A stretch of DNA of 49,036 bases from Pseudomonadota bacterium (GCA_029779535.1 JAKPAG010000048.1:1-49036); one strand, 5' to 3'; positions 1-9,400 are shown, numbered from the stretch's first letter. Translations and numbers: made by a program. Notes: generated by a model from the sequence alone, not told the origin.

Positions 1-1034
1 CCGAACATGCCGAGGTTCGACAGGCTGGCGGTGCCGCCCTGGTATTCATGGGGCATCAGCTTGCCTTCGCGCGCCTTGTCGGCCAAAGCCTTCATTTCGC
101 GGGAAATCTGGGCAACACCCTTGCCTGCAGCGTCGACCACGATCGGGGTGATCAGGCCTGAAGGCGCGGCAACGGCGACCGAGATGTCGGCGCGCGCATA
201 CTTGCGCAGTTCGTCCCCGGCGAAGGAGACATTGCACTTGGGCACGCGGACCAGCGCCTTGGCCAGCGCCTTGATCAAAAGGTCATTGACTGAAAGCCTT
301 ACGCCATCCGCTTCAAGTGCCCTGTTAAGCTCACCACGCAGTTTCAGCAGGGCGTCGAGCCGCACGTCGACGGTCAGGTAGATGTGCGGAATGGTCTGCT
401 TCGCCTCGGTCAGGCGGCGCGCAATGGTCTTGCGGACGTTATTGAGCTTCTCCGCCTCGTAGGGGATGCCGAAGTCGGCCACCGGAGCAGCGAGGGCGGG
501 CACCGCGGCAGCAAGGGGCACCGAGGGGGCGGCAACGGCCGCACCGGGCTGCGCCGCTTCGACATCGGCCTTGACGATCCGTCCATTCGGGCCGCTGCCC
601 TTCACCCCGGCCAGATCGACCCCGCGATCGGCCGCGATCCGTTTGGCGAGCGGACTGGCAACCACCCGGCCCCCCTTGGGCGCGGCAACCGCCACCGATG
701 CGGGCGCCGGAGCCGAAGCTGTTGCAGCGACCGGAGCCGGTGCCGGCTCGGCCTTGGCGGCCGGTGCCGGGGCGGCAGGCTTCGCATCTTCGCCCTCGCC
801 CGCGATCTGGGCGATCACGGTGCCGACCTTCACCCCTTCGGTTCCTTCGGCCACGTCGATCGAGGCGATCACACCTTCGTCGACGGCTTCGAATTCCATC
901 GTCGCCTTGTCGGTCTCGATCTCGGCCAGGATGTCGCCGGAATTGACGGTATCGCCCACTTTCACCAGCCATTTGGCCAGGGTGCCTTCCTCCATGGTGG
1001 GAGAGAGGGCGGGCATCTTGATTGCGATCGGCAT
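1..1034 (-). CDS. pdhC: Pyruvate dehydrogenase E2, dihydrolipoamide acetyltransferase (partial, 3' end outside window)
   Basis: This is the E2 core of the pyruvate dehydrogenase complex, which transfers the acetyl group from lipoamide to CoA. The N-terminal lipoyl domain (residues 1-78) carries the lipoylated lysine K43 in the context [10 protein letters not shown]. An Ala/Pro-rich linker follows (about 84-120), then the peripheral subunit-binding domain (about 123-160, ending [15 protein letters not shown]). The catalytic acyltransferase domain starts near residue 188 and is cut by the window edge, so the HxxxDG active site is not visible. The ATG at 1034 opens directly into the conserved lipoyl-domain sequence, and an AAGGA lies about 11 bases upstream. 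The gene is divergent from the neighbouring Usp gene. The long N-terminal segment with a single lipoyl domain fits alphaproteobacterial PdhC better than the succinyl-transferring SucB, but the substrate is inferred. Confidence 0.93.
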   Translation of the reverse strand, partial: MPIAIKMPALSPTMEEGTLAKWLVKVGDTVNSGDILAEIETDKATMEFEAVDEGVIASIDVAEGTEGVKVGTVIAQIAGEGEDAKPAAPAPAAKAEPAPAPVAATASAPAPASVAVAAPKGGRVVASPLAKRIAADRGVDLAGVKGSGPNGRIVKADVEAAQPGAAVAAPSVPLAAAVPALAAPVADFGIPYEAEKLNNVRKTIARRLTEAKQTIPHIYLTVDVRLDALLKLRGELNRALEADGVRLSVNDLLIKALAKALVRVPKCNVSFAGDELRKYARADISVAVAAPSGLITPIVVDAAGKGVAQISREMKALADKAREGKLMPHEYQGGTASLSNLGMF

Positions 1035-1161
1035 GCGGAAACCGGTCCTTCTGGGGGGAGCGTTGTGACGTTACGTCTCTGGCCAAAATGACCGCGCGGG
1101 GCAAGGTCCTTGCGCAGAATACGTTTGTATCGGATATTCGAAGGCAGACAGGGGTATAACA

Positions 1162-1614
1162 ATGCGCGTCTACCTGGTGATCATGGACGAGACTGACGAG
1201 GCGAGCGTCGCGCTCCGCTTTGCCGCTCGGCGCGCATCGCGCACCGGCGGGACGGTGCATCTGCTGGCCCTGGTCCCGCGCCAGCCGTTCGTCGCGTTCG
1301 GCGGCATCCAGGCCACGATCGAGGAGGAAGCCCGCGCCCGCGCCGAGGCGCTGGTGACGGCGGCGGCGGGCAGCCTGCTGGGTGACAGCGAGCGCCCGCC
1401 GGTCATCTCGGTCCAGACCGGCGACGGGGTGGACGTGATCCGCGCCTATCTGGCGGAACATCCCGAAGTGAGCGCGCTGGTGCTGGGCGCGGCGGCAAGC
1501 GGCGGCCCCGGACCGCTGGTGTCGCACTTCGCCGCGATTGCCGGGCAGCTGGCCTGCCCGCTCTACGTGGTGCCCGGCGCGATGAGCGACGAGGCGCTGG
1601 AGCGGTTGAGCTAG
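1162..1614 (+). CDS. Universal stress protein (UspA-like) family protein
   Basis: A 150-residue, single-domain, cytosolic alpha/beta protein with the usual Usp layout. It has a first strand MRVYLVIMDETDEA, an alpha helix rich in Ala/Arg, and the terminal GAAASGGPGPLV...CPLYVVPG segment, which corresponds to the nucleotide-binding end of the fold. The loop lacks the clear G-x2-G-x9-G(S/T) signature of ATP-binding members, so nucleotide binding is uncertain. The ATG at 1162 has an AGGGG seven bases upstream (1150-1154). The stop codon TAG overlaps the rnr stop of the opposite strand within a CTAG (1611-1614). The specific physiological role cannot be told from sequence. Confidence 0.8.
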   Translation: MRVYLVIMDETDEASVALRFAARRASRTGGTVHLLALVPRQPFVAFGGIQATIEEEARARAEALVTAAAGSLLGDSERPPVISVQTGDGVDVIRAYLAEHPEVSALVLGAAASGGPGPLVSHFAAIAGQLACPLYVVPGAMSDEALERLS

Positions 1615-3881
1615 CGCCGCCGCCCCTGGTGGCGCACATTGCCGGGACGCCCGCGCCGGCCGATCAGGTGATTACCTTTTTTCTTCAATGGCAAAGGCTT
1701 GCCGCGCGGTTCTATATAAGAACCTGAGATATCTTCCGGCTCGAACTTCAAGGCGCCGGTCAGCGGGTTGGCCTCGGCCAGCCGCAGCCGCAGCATGTCG
1801 CCCAAGGTAAAGCGGGTGCCGGTGCGATCCCCGACCAGCGCCTGGGCCTTCTCGTCGTGGCTGAACCGTTCCGCCCCGAGGACCGAGATCGGAACCAGGC
1901 CGTCCCCGCCCAGTCCCATGATGGTGGCGAACAGCCCGAAGCGCTGAACCCCGGTCACCCGGCAATCGAACACCTCGCCGACGCGGGCCGAGAGCCAGGC
2001 GGCGACATAGCGGTCGATCGTCTCGCGTTCGGCCTCCATCGCGCGGCGTTCGGCAGCGCTGATCGCCTCGCTCACCCGGCCAAGATCGGCGCGGTCGCGG
2101 TCGGACAGGCCGCTGGTCGGCGGCAGGTCGGCCGCCGGGCGCGGCTGTTCCAGCCCATAGGCATCGACCAGCGCGCGGTGGACCAGGAGGTCGGCATAGC
2201 GCCGGATCGTCGAGGTGAAGTGCGCATAGGAGCCCAGCGCCAGCCCGAAGTGGCCGGCATTGCGCGGCCCGTAATAGGCCTGGGTCTGGCTGCGCAGGAC
2301 CGCCTCCATGATCAAAGCTTTCTCAGCTTCGTCCGCTATATCCTTGATAAAGCGGTTGAAAATGCTGGGCGTGATGACCTGCCCCAGGGCCAACTTGCGC
2401 CCGAAGGTGGCGAGGTAATCCTTGAGCGCGACCAGCTTTTCGCGGTTCGGCGGCTCGTGGATGCGGTAGACCACCGGGGCGACTTTGGCTTCCAGCGCCT
2501 TGGCCGCGGCGACATTGGCGGCGATCATGAAATCCTCGACCACCCGGTGCGCGTCGAGCCGTTCGCGCAGGGCGATCTGGGTGATCCGGCCCTGCTCGTC
2601 CAGCACCACCCGCCGTTCGGGCAGATCGAGATCGAGCGGATCGCGGCTTTCGCGCGCGGCGGCCAGTGCCCGCCAGGCGGCCCACAGGTGGGTCAGGTTA
2701 TCCGCCGCGTCGCCCGCGTCGATGCGGCGCTGCGCCTCTTCATAGGCGATAACTTCCTGGATTCGAACGATTGCTCGGGTAAAACGCCATGACGTCACCC
2801 GGCCTTGCGCGTCGATCGCGAGGTGGCAGGCCATCGCCGCCCGGTCCTCGCCTGCGCGCAGCGAACAGACATCGGCGCTGAGCACTTCGGGCAGCATCGG
2901 CACGACCCGGTCAGGGAAATAGACCGAGTTGCCGCGCTTGCGCGCTTCGCCGTCCAGCCCGCCGCCGGGGCGGACATAGAAGCTGACATCGGCAATCGCG
3001 ACCAGCGCGGTAAAGCCCCCCGCCCCGTCCGGCGCGGCCCAGATCGCATCGTCATGGTCGCGCGCGTCGCTGGGGTCGATCGCGACGATCGGCAGGTGGC
3101 GCAGATCTTCGCGGGCTTGCGGATCGAGCGGCAGGCGCGCGGCGCGATTGCCCTCGGCCAGCACGTCCTCGCCAAAGCGGTTGGGGATGCCGTGCTTGTG
3201 GATCGCGATCAGGCTGAAGGCCCGGGGGGCGAGCGGATCGCCCAGGACGGCGGTAACCTTGACCCCGGAACGCGGCGATTTGCCCGCCGGTTCGGCCAGC
3301 ACCAGCTGGCCATGTTCCGCCCCGCCAAGATCGGCAATCGGCGGCGCGTGGCGCTCGCGCTTGTCGACCGGGGCGAGCCAGCCCTTGCCCGACTTGTCGA
3401 TTTCCACCACGCCCATCACCTGTTCGGCGTGCTGGGGCAGGACTTTCATCGGATAGGCGATCCACCCGGTGGCGGTTTCCTCGGTCCGGGCGAGCACGCG
3501 GTCACCCTTGCGCAGGGCGCTGCGCGGGCGGGCCTTGCCGGGGCCGCGCTCAATCAGGCGCAGGCGCGGGGGCGGCGTGGCATCATCGGGCTGCCAGCTG
3601 TCGGGCACGGCCACCGCTTCGCCATCGTCAGTATCGATCACGCGCAGCACTGTCACCTTGGGCACCCCGCCCATGCGGTGAAAGGCGCTGCGGTTGCCGT
3701 CGATCAACCCTTCGTCAGCCATGTCCTTGAGCAGGGCCTTGAGCTGGATCTTCTCCTGCCCTTTCAGCCCGAAGGCCTTGGCGATCTCGCGCTTGCCGGC
3801 GGGCACTTCGCTGTTCTGGATGAAGTCGAGCACCTGCTTGCGGGTGGGCAGGCCGGGAACGGAATGGGGATTGCGGGGCAT
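1611..3881 (-). CDS. rnr: Ribonuclease R (3'-5' exoribonuclease, RNB family)
   Basis: A 756-residue processive 3'-5' exoribonuclease that degrades structured RNA. It has a winged-helix N-terminal region (about 12-70) and cold-shock OB domains (about 120-250). The RNB catalytic domain (about 262-590) carries the acidic cluster IDPSDARDHDDA (D269, D272, D275, D277, D278) and the RNB signature FTSTIRRYADLLVHRAL (about 555-571). An S1 domain (about 636-715) and a short basic tail rich in Lys/Arg follow. The length and domain order match RNase R rather than the shorter RNase II. It is the last gene of a minus-strand series after phaR, proS and the DUF805 gene, starting eight bases after the DUF805 stop. 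Its stop overlaps the stop of the convergent Usp gene. Confidence 0.96.
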   Translation of the reverse strand: MPRNPHSVPGLPTRKQVLDFIQNSEVPAGKREIAKAFGLKGQEKIQLKALLKDMADEGLIDGNRSAFHRMGGVPKVTVLRVIDTDDGEAVAVPDSWQPDDATPPPRLRLIERGPGKARPRSALRKGDRVLARTEETATGWIAYPMKVLPQHAEQVMGVVEIDKSGKGWLAPVDKRERHAPPIADLGGAEHGQLVLAEPAGKSPRSGVKVTAVLGDPLAPRAFSLIAIHKHGIPNRFGEDVLAEGNRAARLPLDPQAREDLRHLPIVAIDPSDARDHDDAIWAAPDGAGGFTALVAIADVSFYVRPGGGLDGEARKRGNSVYFPDRVVPMLPEVLSADVCSLRAGEDRAAMACHLAIDAQGRVTSWRFTRAIVRIQEVIAYEEAQRRIDAGDAADNLTHLWAAWRALAAARESRDPLDLDLPERRVVLDEQGRITQIALRERLDAHRVVEDFMIAANVAAAKALEAKVAPVVYRIHEPPNREKLVALKDYLATFGRKLALGQVITPSIFNRFIKDIADEAEKALIMEAVLRSQTQAYYGPRNAGHFGLALGSYAHFTSTIRRYADLLVHRALVDAYGLEQPRPAADLPPTSGLSDRDRADLGRVSEAISAAERRAMEAERETIDRYVAAWLSARVGEVFDCRVTGVQRFGLFATIMGLGGDGLVPISVLGAERFSHDEKAQALVGDRTGTRFTLGDMLRLRLAEANPLTGALKFEPEDISGSYIEPRGKPLPLKKKGNHLIGRRGRPGNVRHQGRRR

Positions 3882-3889
3882 GATCGGGT

Positions 3890-4480
3890 TCAGAACCGCA
3901 CCGGCGCATCGCCGTAGCGATTGGGGCCGGGGGTGGATTTGCGCATGCCGAAATAGACGGCGATCAGCAAGGACACATAAGGCAGCAGCGCCATGGCGCC
4001 TTCGGCCCGGAGCAATGCGCCGGCGTTGGGCGGGTTTGCCGGATCGAGCGTGGCGAGCAAATCCGCCACGCGGCCAATCTGGGCGGGCATCCGCGCCAGG
4101 ACAAAGGCATAGATCGCGCCGGGCAGCGGTACCAGCCAGCCGCTGAGGCCGCTGTCATGCAGGCGGCGAACCAGGCTGGCGGCGAGCAGCGCCATGCTGA
4201 CCAGGCCGATCGCCACCCCGCCCCAGACCATCTTCGGTAGTTCAGCCAGGATCAGCTGGGTGGTCATCGCCTGCATTGCGGCGGGATCCTGCGCCGCGCC
4301 GCTTTGCGCGGCATGCATCGCGGCGGCCATGATCTTCAGCGTCAGCGGCGCGGACAGCGCCATGCTGGCGGCAAAGCGCAGCACGACCACCGTCAGCACC
4401 CAGTACCAGAAGGTCTGGCGCGCATCGCGGCCGGCAGGATTGGCCAGGTTGGCCAGCGCGTATCGGATCGCACCCAGCAT
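3890..4480 (-). CDS. DUF805 family inner-membrane protein
   Basis: A 196-residue integral membrane protein with four hydrophobic segments (about 24-50, 82-103, 112-130 and 165-182). The family hallmarks are the motif RRLHDSGLSGWL after the second segment and the C-terminal GPNRYG. An Ala/Gln/Met-rich loop between the first two segments is longer than in most members. The start at 4480 has a GGGGA upstream. It sits between proS and rnr in the same direction. The molecular function of DUF805 proteins is unknown, and nothing here adds to it. Confidence 0.85.
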   Translation of the reverse strand: MLGAIRYALANLANPAGRDARQTFWYWVLTVVVLRFAASMALSAPLTLKIMAAAMHAAQSGAAQDPAAMQAMTTQLILAELPKMVWGGVAIGLVSMALLAASLVRRLHDSGLSGWLVPLPGAIYAFVLARMPAQIGRVADLLATLDPANPPNAGALLRAEGAMALLPYVSLLIAVYFGMRKSTPGPNRYGDAPVRF

Positions 4481-4501
4481 ATCGGTTCCCCGGCGGGCCG
4501 A

Positions 4502-6064
4502 TCAGTAGGAGCGGGCGACGTAGATCCGTTCAACCGCGGGCTGGCCCGTGAACACACACTGGCCCGAAACCGGCGCGGCGTCCATCGGGGTATTGCGGAT
4601 GGTCAGTTTCAGCGCCTTGAGCTGTTGGACCACCTGTTCCAGTGCATCGCCAGTGGGGCGCGACCAGGCGAGTTCGACCCAGCCCGGATAGCGCTGATCC
4701 TCGCCAAAGAACTTGCCAAGTGCGTCCAGACTATCGATCCCGCGGTGGATATTGGCATCGCGGCGGGCGGTGGCTTCGGCGTGGAGCGTGCGCTGCACGT
4801 CTTCCAGTTCGGCCGTGGCCTGGGCGACGAAGCCATCCTTGGCCATGGCGGCGAACTGGACCTTGCCGTCCTCGCGGTAGAGCCGGTCGCGCCGGATCAC
4901 CGAAACCTGGCCGCCCGCGGCATCGCGCCCGCCGATTTCCAGGATCAGCGGCACGCCCTTCTTGACCCAGCCCCAGCGCTTGTTGGTCGCCTTGCCGGCG
5001 CGCTTGTCGAGCAGGACGCGGACCGGTTCGCCCAGCGCCCACTGCTGGGCCAGCGCGGCGCGCAGTTCCTCGCAATAGGCGAGCAGCGCGGCGTCGCCAT
5101 CGTCCTCGCGCAGCATCGGCAGGATCACGATCTGGTGGGGGGCGATGGCGGGCGGCACGCGCAGCCCGTCGTCATCGCCGTGGGTCATGATCACGCCGCC
5201 GATCATGCGGGTGGAGACGCCCCAGCTGGTGGTGTGGCACAGCTGCTGGCCGCCTTCGCGGTCCTGGTAGCGGATCCCGGCCGCTTCGGCGAAACCGGTG
5301 CCGAGGTAGTGGCTGGTCCCGGCCTGTAGCGCCTTGCCGTCCTGCATCATCGCTTCGATCGAGTAGGTCGCGACCGCGCCGGGGAAGCGTTCATTCTCGG
5401 GCTTTTCGCCGGCGATGACCGGCATGGCCAGGCAGTCTTCCGAGAACGAGCGATACATTTCCAGAGCGCGCAGCGTTTCGACCATTGCGTCATCGCGGTC
5501 GGCGTGGGCGGTGTGCCCTTCCTGCCACAGGAATTCGCTGGTGCGCAGGAACATGCGGGTGCGCATTTCCCAGCGGACCACGTTGGCCCACTGGTTGGTC
5601 AGCAGCGGCAGGTCGCGCCAGCTCTGGACCCAGCGGCTCATCGCCTTGCCGATCACGGTTTCCGAAGTCGGGCGAACAATCAGCGGCTCTTCCAGCTTGG
5701 CCTCGGGATCGGGAACCAGCCCGCCCTTGCCATCACTGATCAGGCGGTGGTGGGTGACGACCGCCATTTCCTTGGCGAATCCCTCGACGTGTTCCGCCTC
5801 TTCCGCGAAGTAGGACAGCGGGATGAACAGCGGGAAGTAGCAGTTCTGCACCCCCGCCGCCTTGATCCGTGCGTCCATCAGTGTCTGGATGCGTTCCCAG
5901 ATGCCATAGCCCCAGGGCTTGATCACCATGCAGCCGCGCACACCGCTTTCCTCGGCCATTTCGGCCTCGGCGATGACTTCCTGGTACCAGGCGGCAAAAT
6001 CCGCCTCGCGAGTGACGTTGAGTGCGTGCTTCATGGCCGTGGCCGTTAGCCGAGCCATGCCCAC
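4502..6064 (-). CDS. proS: Prolyl-tRNA synthetase, eukaryote/archaeon-like type
   Basis: A class II aminoacyl-tRNA synthetase of 520 residues that charges tRNA-Pro. The catalytic core shows RPTSETVIGKAMSRW (near 152), the WEMRTRMFLRTSEFLWQEGHTAH stretch around motif 2, and the motif 3 region after HTTSWGVSTRMIGG. An anticodon-binding domain follows (about 310-420). No bacterial editing (INS) domain lies between motifs 2 and 3. The C-terminal extension ends in a tyrosine, which is typical of the eukaryotic/archaeal-like form. The zinc site of that extension looks lost, since only one Cys remains near the end. Start choice is uncertain: ATG at 6064 or an internal ATG at 6034 (MKHALN). Neither has a clear ribosome binding site. 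The gene follows phaR by 14 bases. Confidence 0.93.
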   Translation of the reverse strand: MGMARLTATAMKHALNVTREADFAAWYQEVIAEAEMAEESGVRGCMVIKPWGYGIWERIQTLMDARIKAAGVQNCYFPLFIPLSYFAEEAEHVEGFAKEMAVVTHHRLISDGKGGLVPDPEAKLEEPLIVRPTSETVIGKAMSRWVQSWRDLPLLTNQWANVVRWEMRTRMFLRTSEFLWQEGHTAHADRDDAMVETLRALEMYRSFSEDCLAMPVIAGEKPENERFPGAVATYSIEAMMQDGKALQAGTSHYLGTGFAEAAGIRYQDREGGQQLCHTTSWGVSTRMIGGVIMTHGDDDGLRVPPAIAPHQIVILPMLREDDGDAALLAYCEELRAALAQQWALGEPVRVLLDKRAGKATNKRWGWVKKGVPLILEIGGRDAAGGQVSVIRRDRLYREDGKVQFAAMAKDGFVAQATAELEDVQRTLHAEATARRDANIHRGIDSLDALGKFFGEDQRYPGWVELAWSRPTGDALEQVVQQLKALKLTIRNTPMDAAPVSGQCVFTGQPAVERIYVARSY

Positions 6065-6078
6065 GGGGCAAGCCGGGG

Positions 6079-6621
6079 TTATTTCCCGAGCTTGTCCAGC
6101 TTGGCCTGCATTTCGGCCATCTGCTGACGCAGTGCGGCCAACTCGTCGTCCTGGGCCTTGTCATGTTCGTTCGGCTTGGCGTCGGCCAGGCCCGGCATGA
6201 AGGCGCTGGCGGCTGCCTTGAACATCGCCAGGTTCTGCTGCGCCAGCTTGGCCAGCGGGTTGTTGCCCAGGCTGTCCTCGAACGCTTCGCGCAGCTTGGA
6301 CTGGTTGGTGCGGAAATGTTCCATCGAGGCTTCAAGGTAGTGCGGCACGAGGCTTTGCATCGAATTGCCGTACATCCCGATCAGCTGGCGCAGGAAGTTG
6401 ACCGGCAACATCTGTTCGCCGCTGGCGCTTTCCTCTTCCATGATGATCTGGGTCAGGATCTGGTGGGTGATGTCGGCCCCGGTCTTGGCATCGACCACTT
6501 TGAATTCAACGCCTTCACGGGTCATCTTGGCGAGGTGGTCCAGCGTGATGTAGCTGGACGACTGCGTGTTGTAGAGCCGCCGGTTGGCGTACTTCTTGAT
6601 GACGACCGCTTCCCCGCTCAT
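6079..6621 (-). CDS. phaR: Polyhydroxyalkanoate synthesis repressor PhaR
   Basis: A 180-residue regulator of PHA/PHB storage. The N-terminal DNA-binding domain begins VVIKKYANRRLYNT and runs to about residue 65. A PHB-accumulation domain (about 70-110, containing PVNFLRQLIGMYGNSMQSLVP) follows, and the C-terminus is a Gln/Lys-rich coiled coil (RQQMAEMQAKLDKLGK). In characterised PhaR proteins the first domain represses phasin and pha genes and the second senses polymer. The ATG at 6621 is preferred over an upstream in-frame one at 6663 because GGAGAAGGGG lies just before it and it matches the family N-terminus. No phasin or synthase gene is present in the window, so the regulator is unlinked from its usual targets here. 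Confidence 0.93.
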   Translation of the reverse strand: MSGEAVVIKKYANRRLYNTQSSSYITLDHLAKMTREGVEFKVVDAKTGADITHQILTQIIMEEESASGEQMLPVNFLRQLIGMYGNSMQSLVPHYLEASMEHFRTNQSKLREAFEDSLGNNPLAKLAQQNLAMFKAAASAFMPGLADAKPNEHDKAQDDELAALRQQMAEMQAKLDKLGK

Positions 6622-6702
6622 CGCGAACCCCTTCTCCGTGTTATCGGATGTTAGCACCCGCAATATCGCGTTTGCAACAAAGCAGTTGGGGAAATGGCAG
6701 GT

Positions 6703-7755
6703 TCAGCGCAGGAATCTGCGTCCCAGCAGGGTCAGCAGCTCGTACTGCGAAAGCCCGCTTGTCGTAGCGGCGGCGGGCAAGGCATAGGCGACGTCGAGCC
6801 AGTCGCCTTCGCGCAGCATGGGTGCAGCAGAGAGGTCGACCAGGGTCATGTCCATCGACACCCGCCCGACCACCGGCAGCACCGCATCCCCATGCCGCAG
6901 TTCCCCCTTGCCCGACCAGCAGCGCAGGTAGCCATCGGCATAGCCGAGACTGACCGCGCCGATGCGCATGGCGCGCGGAGCGATGAAGGTGGCGTTGTAG
7001 CCGACCCCTTCCCCCATCCCGACATCGCGCACCTGGAGCAGCGCGGCCTGCGGAGTGACCACCTGCGCGATCACGCCGTCCAGCGCGGCGCAGGGCACCC
7101 CGCCGTAGAGCGCGATGCCGGGCCGGGTCAGGTCGCCGTGATAGGCCGCGCCGAGCATGATCCCGCCGCTGTTGGCCAAGGCCGCGCGGCGATGCCGCAG
7201 CGCGCGGCGCGCCGCGGTCCAGCGGGCGAGTTGCCGGGCATTGAGCGGATTGTCCGGCTCCTCCGACGCGGCGAGATGCGAATGCAGCACATCGACGTCG
7301 AGGGCCTGGACCAGCGGATCGGCTAACTCTGCCTGGGTCAGCCCGAGGCGGTTCATCCCGCTGTCGACCATCAGGTCGCAGCGCCCGCCCCCGGCCTCGG
7401 CCCACAGGCGAGCCTGGGGCAGCGAATTGATCACCGGACGCACGCCCACGGCGCGGGCATAGGCGGCGTCGGCAGCGGTCAGCGGGCCGTGCAGCACCGC
7501 CACGGCGCTGGCGGGAACGTGATCCAGCAAGGCGGGCACTTCGGCCCAGTGGGCAACGAAGAAGTCCTCGCAGCCCGCATCGCGCAGCACCGGCACGGCG
7601 AAATCGGCCCCCAGGCCATAGGCATTGGCCTTGACCGCCGCCCCGGCGCGGGCCGCGCCCGACAAGCGGCCGAGCGCGCGCCAGTTGGCCGCCAGCGCCC
7701 CGCCATCAAGCTTCAGCCGCAGCGCCGGCGGCGGCAGGTCAGGCCGCATCGTCAC
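6703..7755 (-). CDS. alr: Alanine racemase
   Basis: A PLP-dependent enzyme that interconverts L- and D-alanine for peptidoglycan synthesis. The PLP-binding lysine is K42 in AVKANAYGLG. The second catalytic base is Y253 in GEGVGYNATF. The barrel signature ANSGGIML and the C-terminal GRVSMDM segment are present. At 350 residues it has the normal length. The start is either GTG at 7755 or ATG at 7749. Either one overlaps the 3' end of the upstream MHS transporter gene, by 17 or 11 bases, which suggests coupled translation. Confidence 0.94.
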   Translation of the reverse strand: MTMRPDLPPPALRLKLDGGALAANWRALGRLSGAARAGAAVKANAYGLGADFAVPVLRDAGCEDFFVAHWAEVPALLDHVPASAVAVLHGPLTAADAAYARAVGVRPVINSLPQARLWAEAGGGRCDLMVDSGMNRLGLTQAELADPLVQALDVDVLHSHLAASEEPDNPLNARQLARWTAARRALRHRRAALANSGGIMLGAAYHGDLTRPGIALYGGVPCAALDGVIAQVVTPQAALLQVRDVGMGEGVGYNATFIAPRAMRIGAVSLGYADGYLRCWSGKGELRHGDAVLPVVGRVSMDMTLVDLSAAPMLREGDWLDVAYALPAAATTSGLSQYELLTLLGRRFLR

Positions 7756-9355
7756 TGAAATCGCGCGGCTTGCCGTTGGGCAGACCCCACCAGGCTACCA
7801 GGAAGGCCACCAGCACCACGACCCAGGTGTACCACAGCCCGGAATAGGGATTGCCCGTCCTGGCGACGATGTAGGCGGCGATGAACGGCAGGAACCCGCC
7901 GAAATACCCCGTGCCGATGTGATAGGGGATCGACATCGAACTGTAGCGGATCGACGGCGGGAACATTTCCGCCAGCAAGGCCGCCACCGGTCCATAGGTT
8001 GCCCCCGACAGCGCCATCAGGATCAGCAGCCCGGCAATGATCTGGAGCGACTGGCCCAGCGTCGGCTTGATCTTGTCCTGGCTGAACACCCTGGCCCCGG
8101 CGCGTTCCTCGATCTGGGCCTTGCGCGCCTTGGCATCCTTCCAGTCGAGCCCGCCAAGGTCGAGCGCCCGCGCCCCGTGGGTCAGCGTCAGCGCCGGTGC
8201 CTGTTCCAGCGTATAGGCGATCCCTGCCGCGCTGAAATCGCCGATCAGCTTGCCGCACTCGGTTTCCTGCTGCTGCGCGAAGGGGCTGTAACGGCAGTCC
8301 GGCCCGGCGATCGTCCACGGCTGGGCGCCCGCCGCACTTTGCGTGGCATTGCCGATCAGCCAATAGGCCGGGAACAGCAGCAGCAGGGTCATCGCATAGC
8401 CGATCACGATCGGCTTCTTGCGCCCGATCCTGTCCGACAGGTGCCCGAAGTAGAGGTAGAACCCCATGCCCAGCGCCGCGCCGATCCCAACCAGGATCTC
8501 GGCGGTGGTGTCCTCCACCCGCATCGCGGTCTTGATGAAGCCAAGGCCAGAGAACATCGCGGTGTACCAGATCACTGTCAGCCCGGCGGCAACGCCGAAC
8601 AGGGCGATGAAGATGCGGCGCTTGTTGCCGGGATAGGTGAAGCTCTCGACAAAGGGATTGCCGGCCAGTTCCCCTTCTTCCTGCATCGCCCGGAACACCG
8701 GGCTTTCCGACAGCTTGAGGCGCATCCACAGCGAGATCGCCAGCAGCGCCAGGCTGAGCAGGAACGGCACGCGCCAGCCCCAGGCGTTCCAGGTTTCCGC
8801 GCTCATGGCCGCCTTGCAGCCCAGCACCACGATCAGGCTGAGCACGAAGCCGCCAACCACGCTGGCCTGGATATAGCTGGTGTAATAGCCGCGCCGCGAG
8901 AAAGCGGAATGTTCCGCCACATAGATCGCCGCGCCGCCATATTCGCCGCCCAGCGCCAGCCCCTGCAGGATGCGCAGCAGGATGACGATGGCGGGTGCCC
9001 AGTAACCGATGATGTCCGCCGAGGGGATCAGCCCGACCCCGGCCGTGGCGATCCCCATCAGGGTCACGGTGACGAGGAAGGTATACTTGCGCCCCAGCTT
9101 GTCCCCCAGATAGCCGAACAGCACCGCGCCCAGCGGGCGAAAGCCGAATCCGACCGCGAAGACCAGCCAGAACAGCAGCATTTCCAGCGTGGCGTTGCCG
9201 GTGGGAAAGAACGTCTTCGACAGGATCGCGCCCAGCGTGCCGTAGATGAAGAAGTCATACCATTCGAACACCGTGCCCGCCGATGAGGCGGCGATGACCA
9301 GCCGGATTTCCGAAGCACTGGGATTGACGTCCGGATGGCGTGCCGGCTCGCTCAT
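7739..9355 (-). CDS. MFS transporter, metabolite:H+ symporter (MHS) family with a large periplasmic insertion
   Basis: A 538-residue 12-helix inner-membrane carrier. It has the MHS start region SSAGTVFEWYDFFIYG, motif A GYLGDKLGRK between helices 2 and 3, RILQGLALGGEYGGA in helix 4, and GHLSDRIGRKKP between helices 8 and 9. Between helices 9 and 10 (residues about 337-434) lies a hydrophilic insertion of about 100 residues, predicted to be periplasmic. It holds two cysteines (C354, C367). The family transports citrate, alpha-ketoglutarate, proline/betaine, shikimate and similar compounds. The substrate here cannot be assigned. The start at 9355 has GGGAGAACATGC in front. The gene overlaps alr downstream. 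Confidence 0.9.
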   Translation of the reverse strand: MSEPARHPDVNPSASEIRLVIAASSAGTVFEWYDFFIYGTLGAILSKTFFPTGNATLEMLLFWLVFAVGFGFRPLGAVLFGYLGDKLGRKYTFLVTVTLMGIATAGVGLIPSADIIGYWAPAIVILLRILQGLALGGEYGGAAIYVAEHSAFSRRGYYTSYIQASVVGGFVLSLIVVLGCKAAMSAETWNAWGWRVPFLLSLALLAISLWMRLKLSESPVFRAMQEEGELAGNPFVESFTYPGNKRRIFIALFGVAAGLTVIWYTAMFSGLGFIKTAMRVEDTTAEILVGIGAALGMGFYLYFGHLSDRIGRKKPIVIGYAMTLLLLFPAYWLIGNATQSAAGAQPWTIAGPDCRYSPFAQQQETECGKLIGDFSAAGIAYTLEQAPALTLTHGARALDLGGLDWKDAKARKAQIEERAGARVFSQDKIKPTLGQSLQIIAGLLILMALSGATYGPVAALLAEMFPPSIRYSSMSIPYHIGTGYFGGFLPFIAAYIVARTGNPYSGLWYTWVVVLVAFLVAWWGLPNGKPRDFSDDAA

Positions 9356-9400
9356 GCATGTTCTCCCGCCTGTTGCATTGCGCCTGCTCTAGCGGCGGTT

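Noticed and set aside
1037..1064. Possible EcfG general-stress promoter (GGAAA...CGTT) before the Usp gene
   Set aside because: The -35 does not read GGAAC and the spacer is 18-19 bases instead of 16-17. The match is too weak to claim.
439..1527. Long minus-strand reading frame (362 codons) across pdhC and the Usp gene
   Set aside because: It is a shadow frame: it is Arg/Gly/His-rich with no domain, lies opposite or out of frame with two clear genes, and such frames are common in high-GC DNA.
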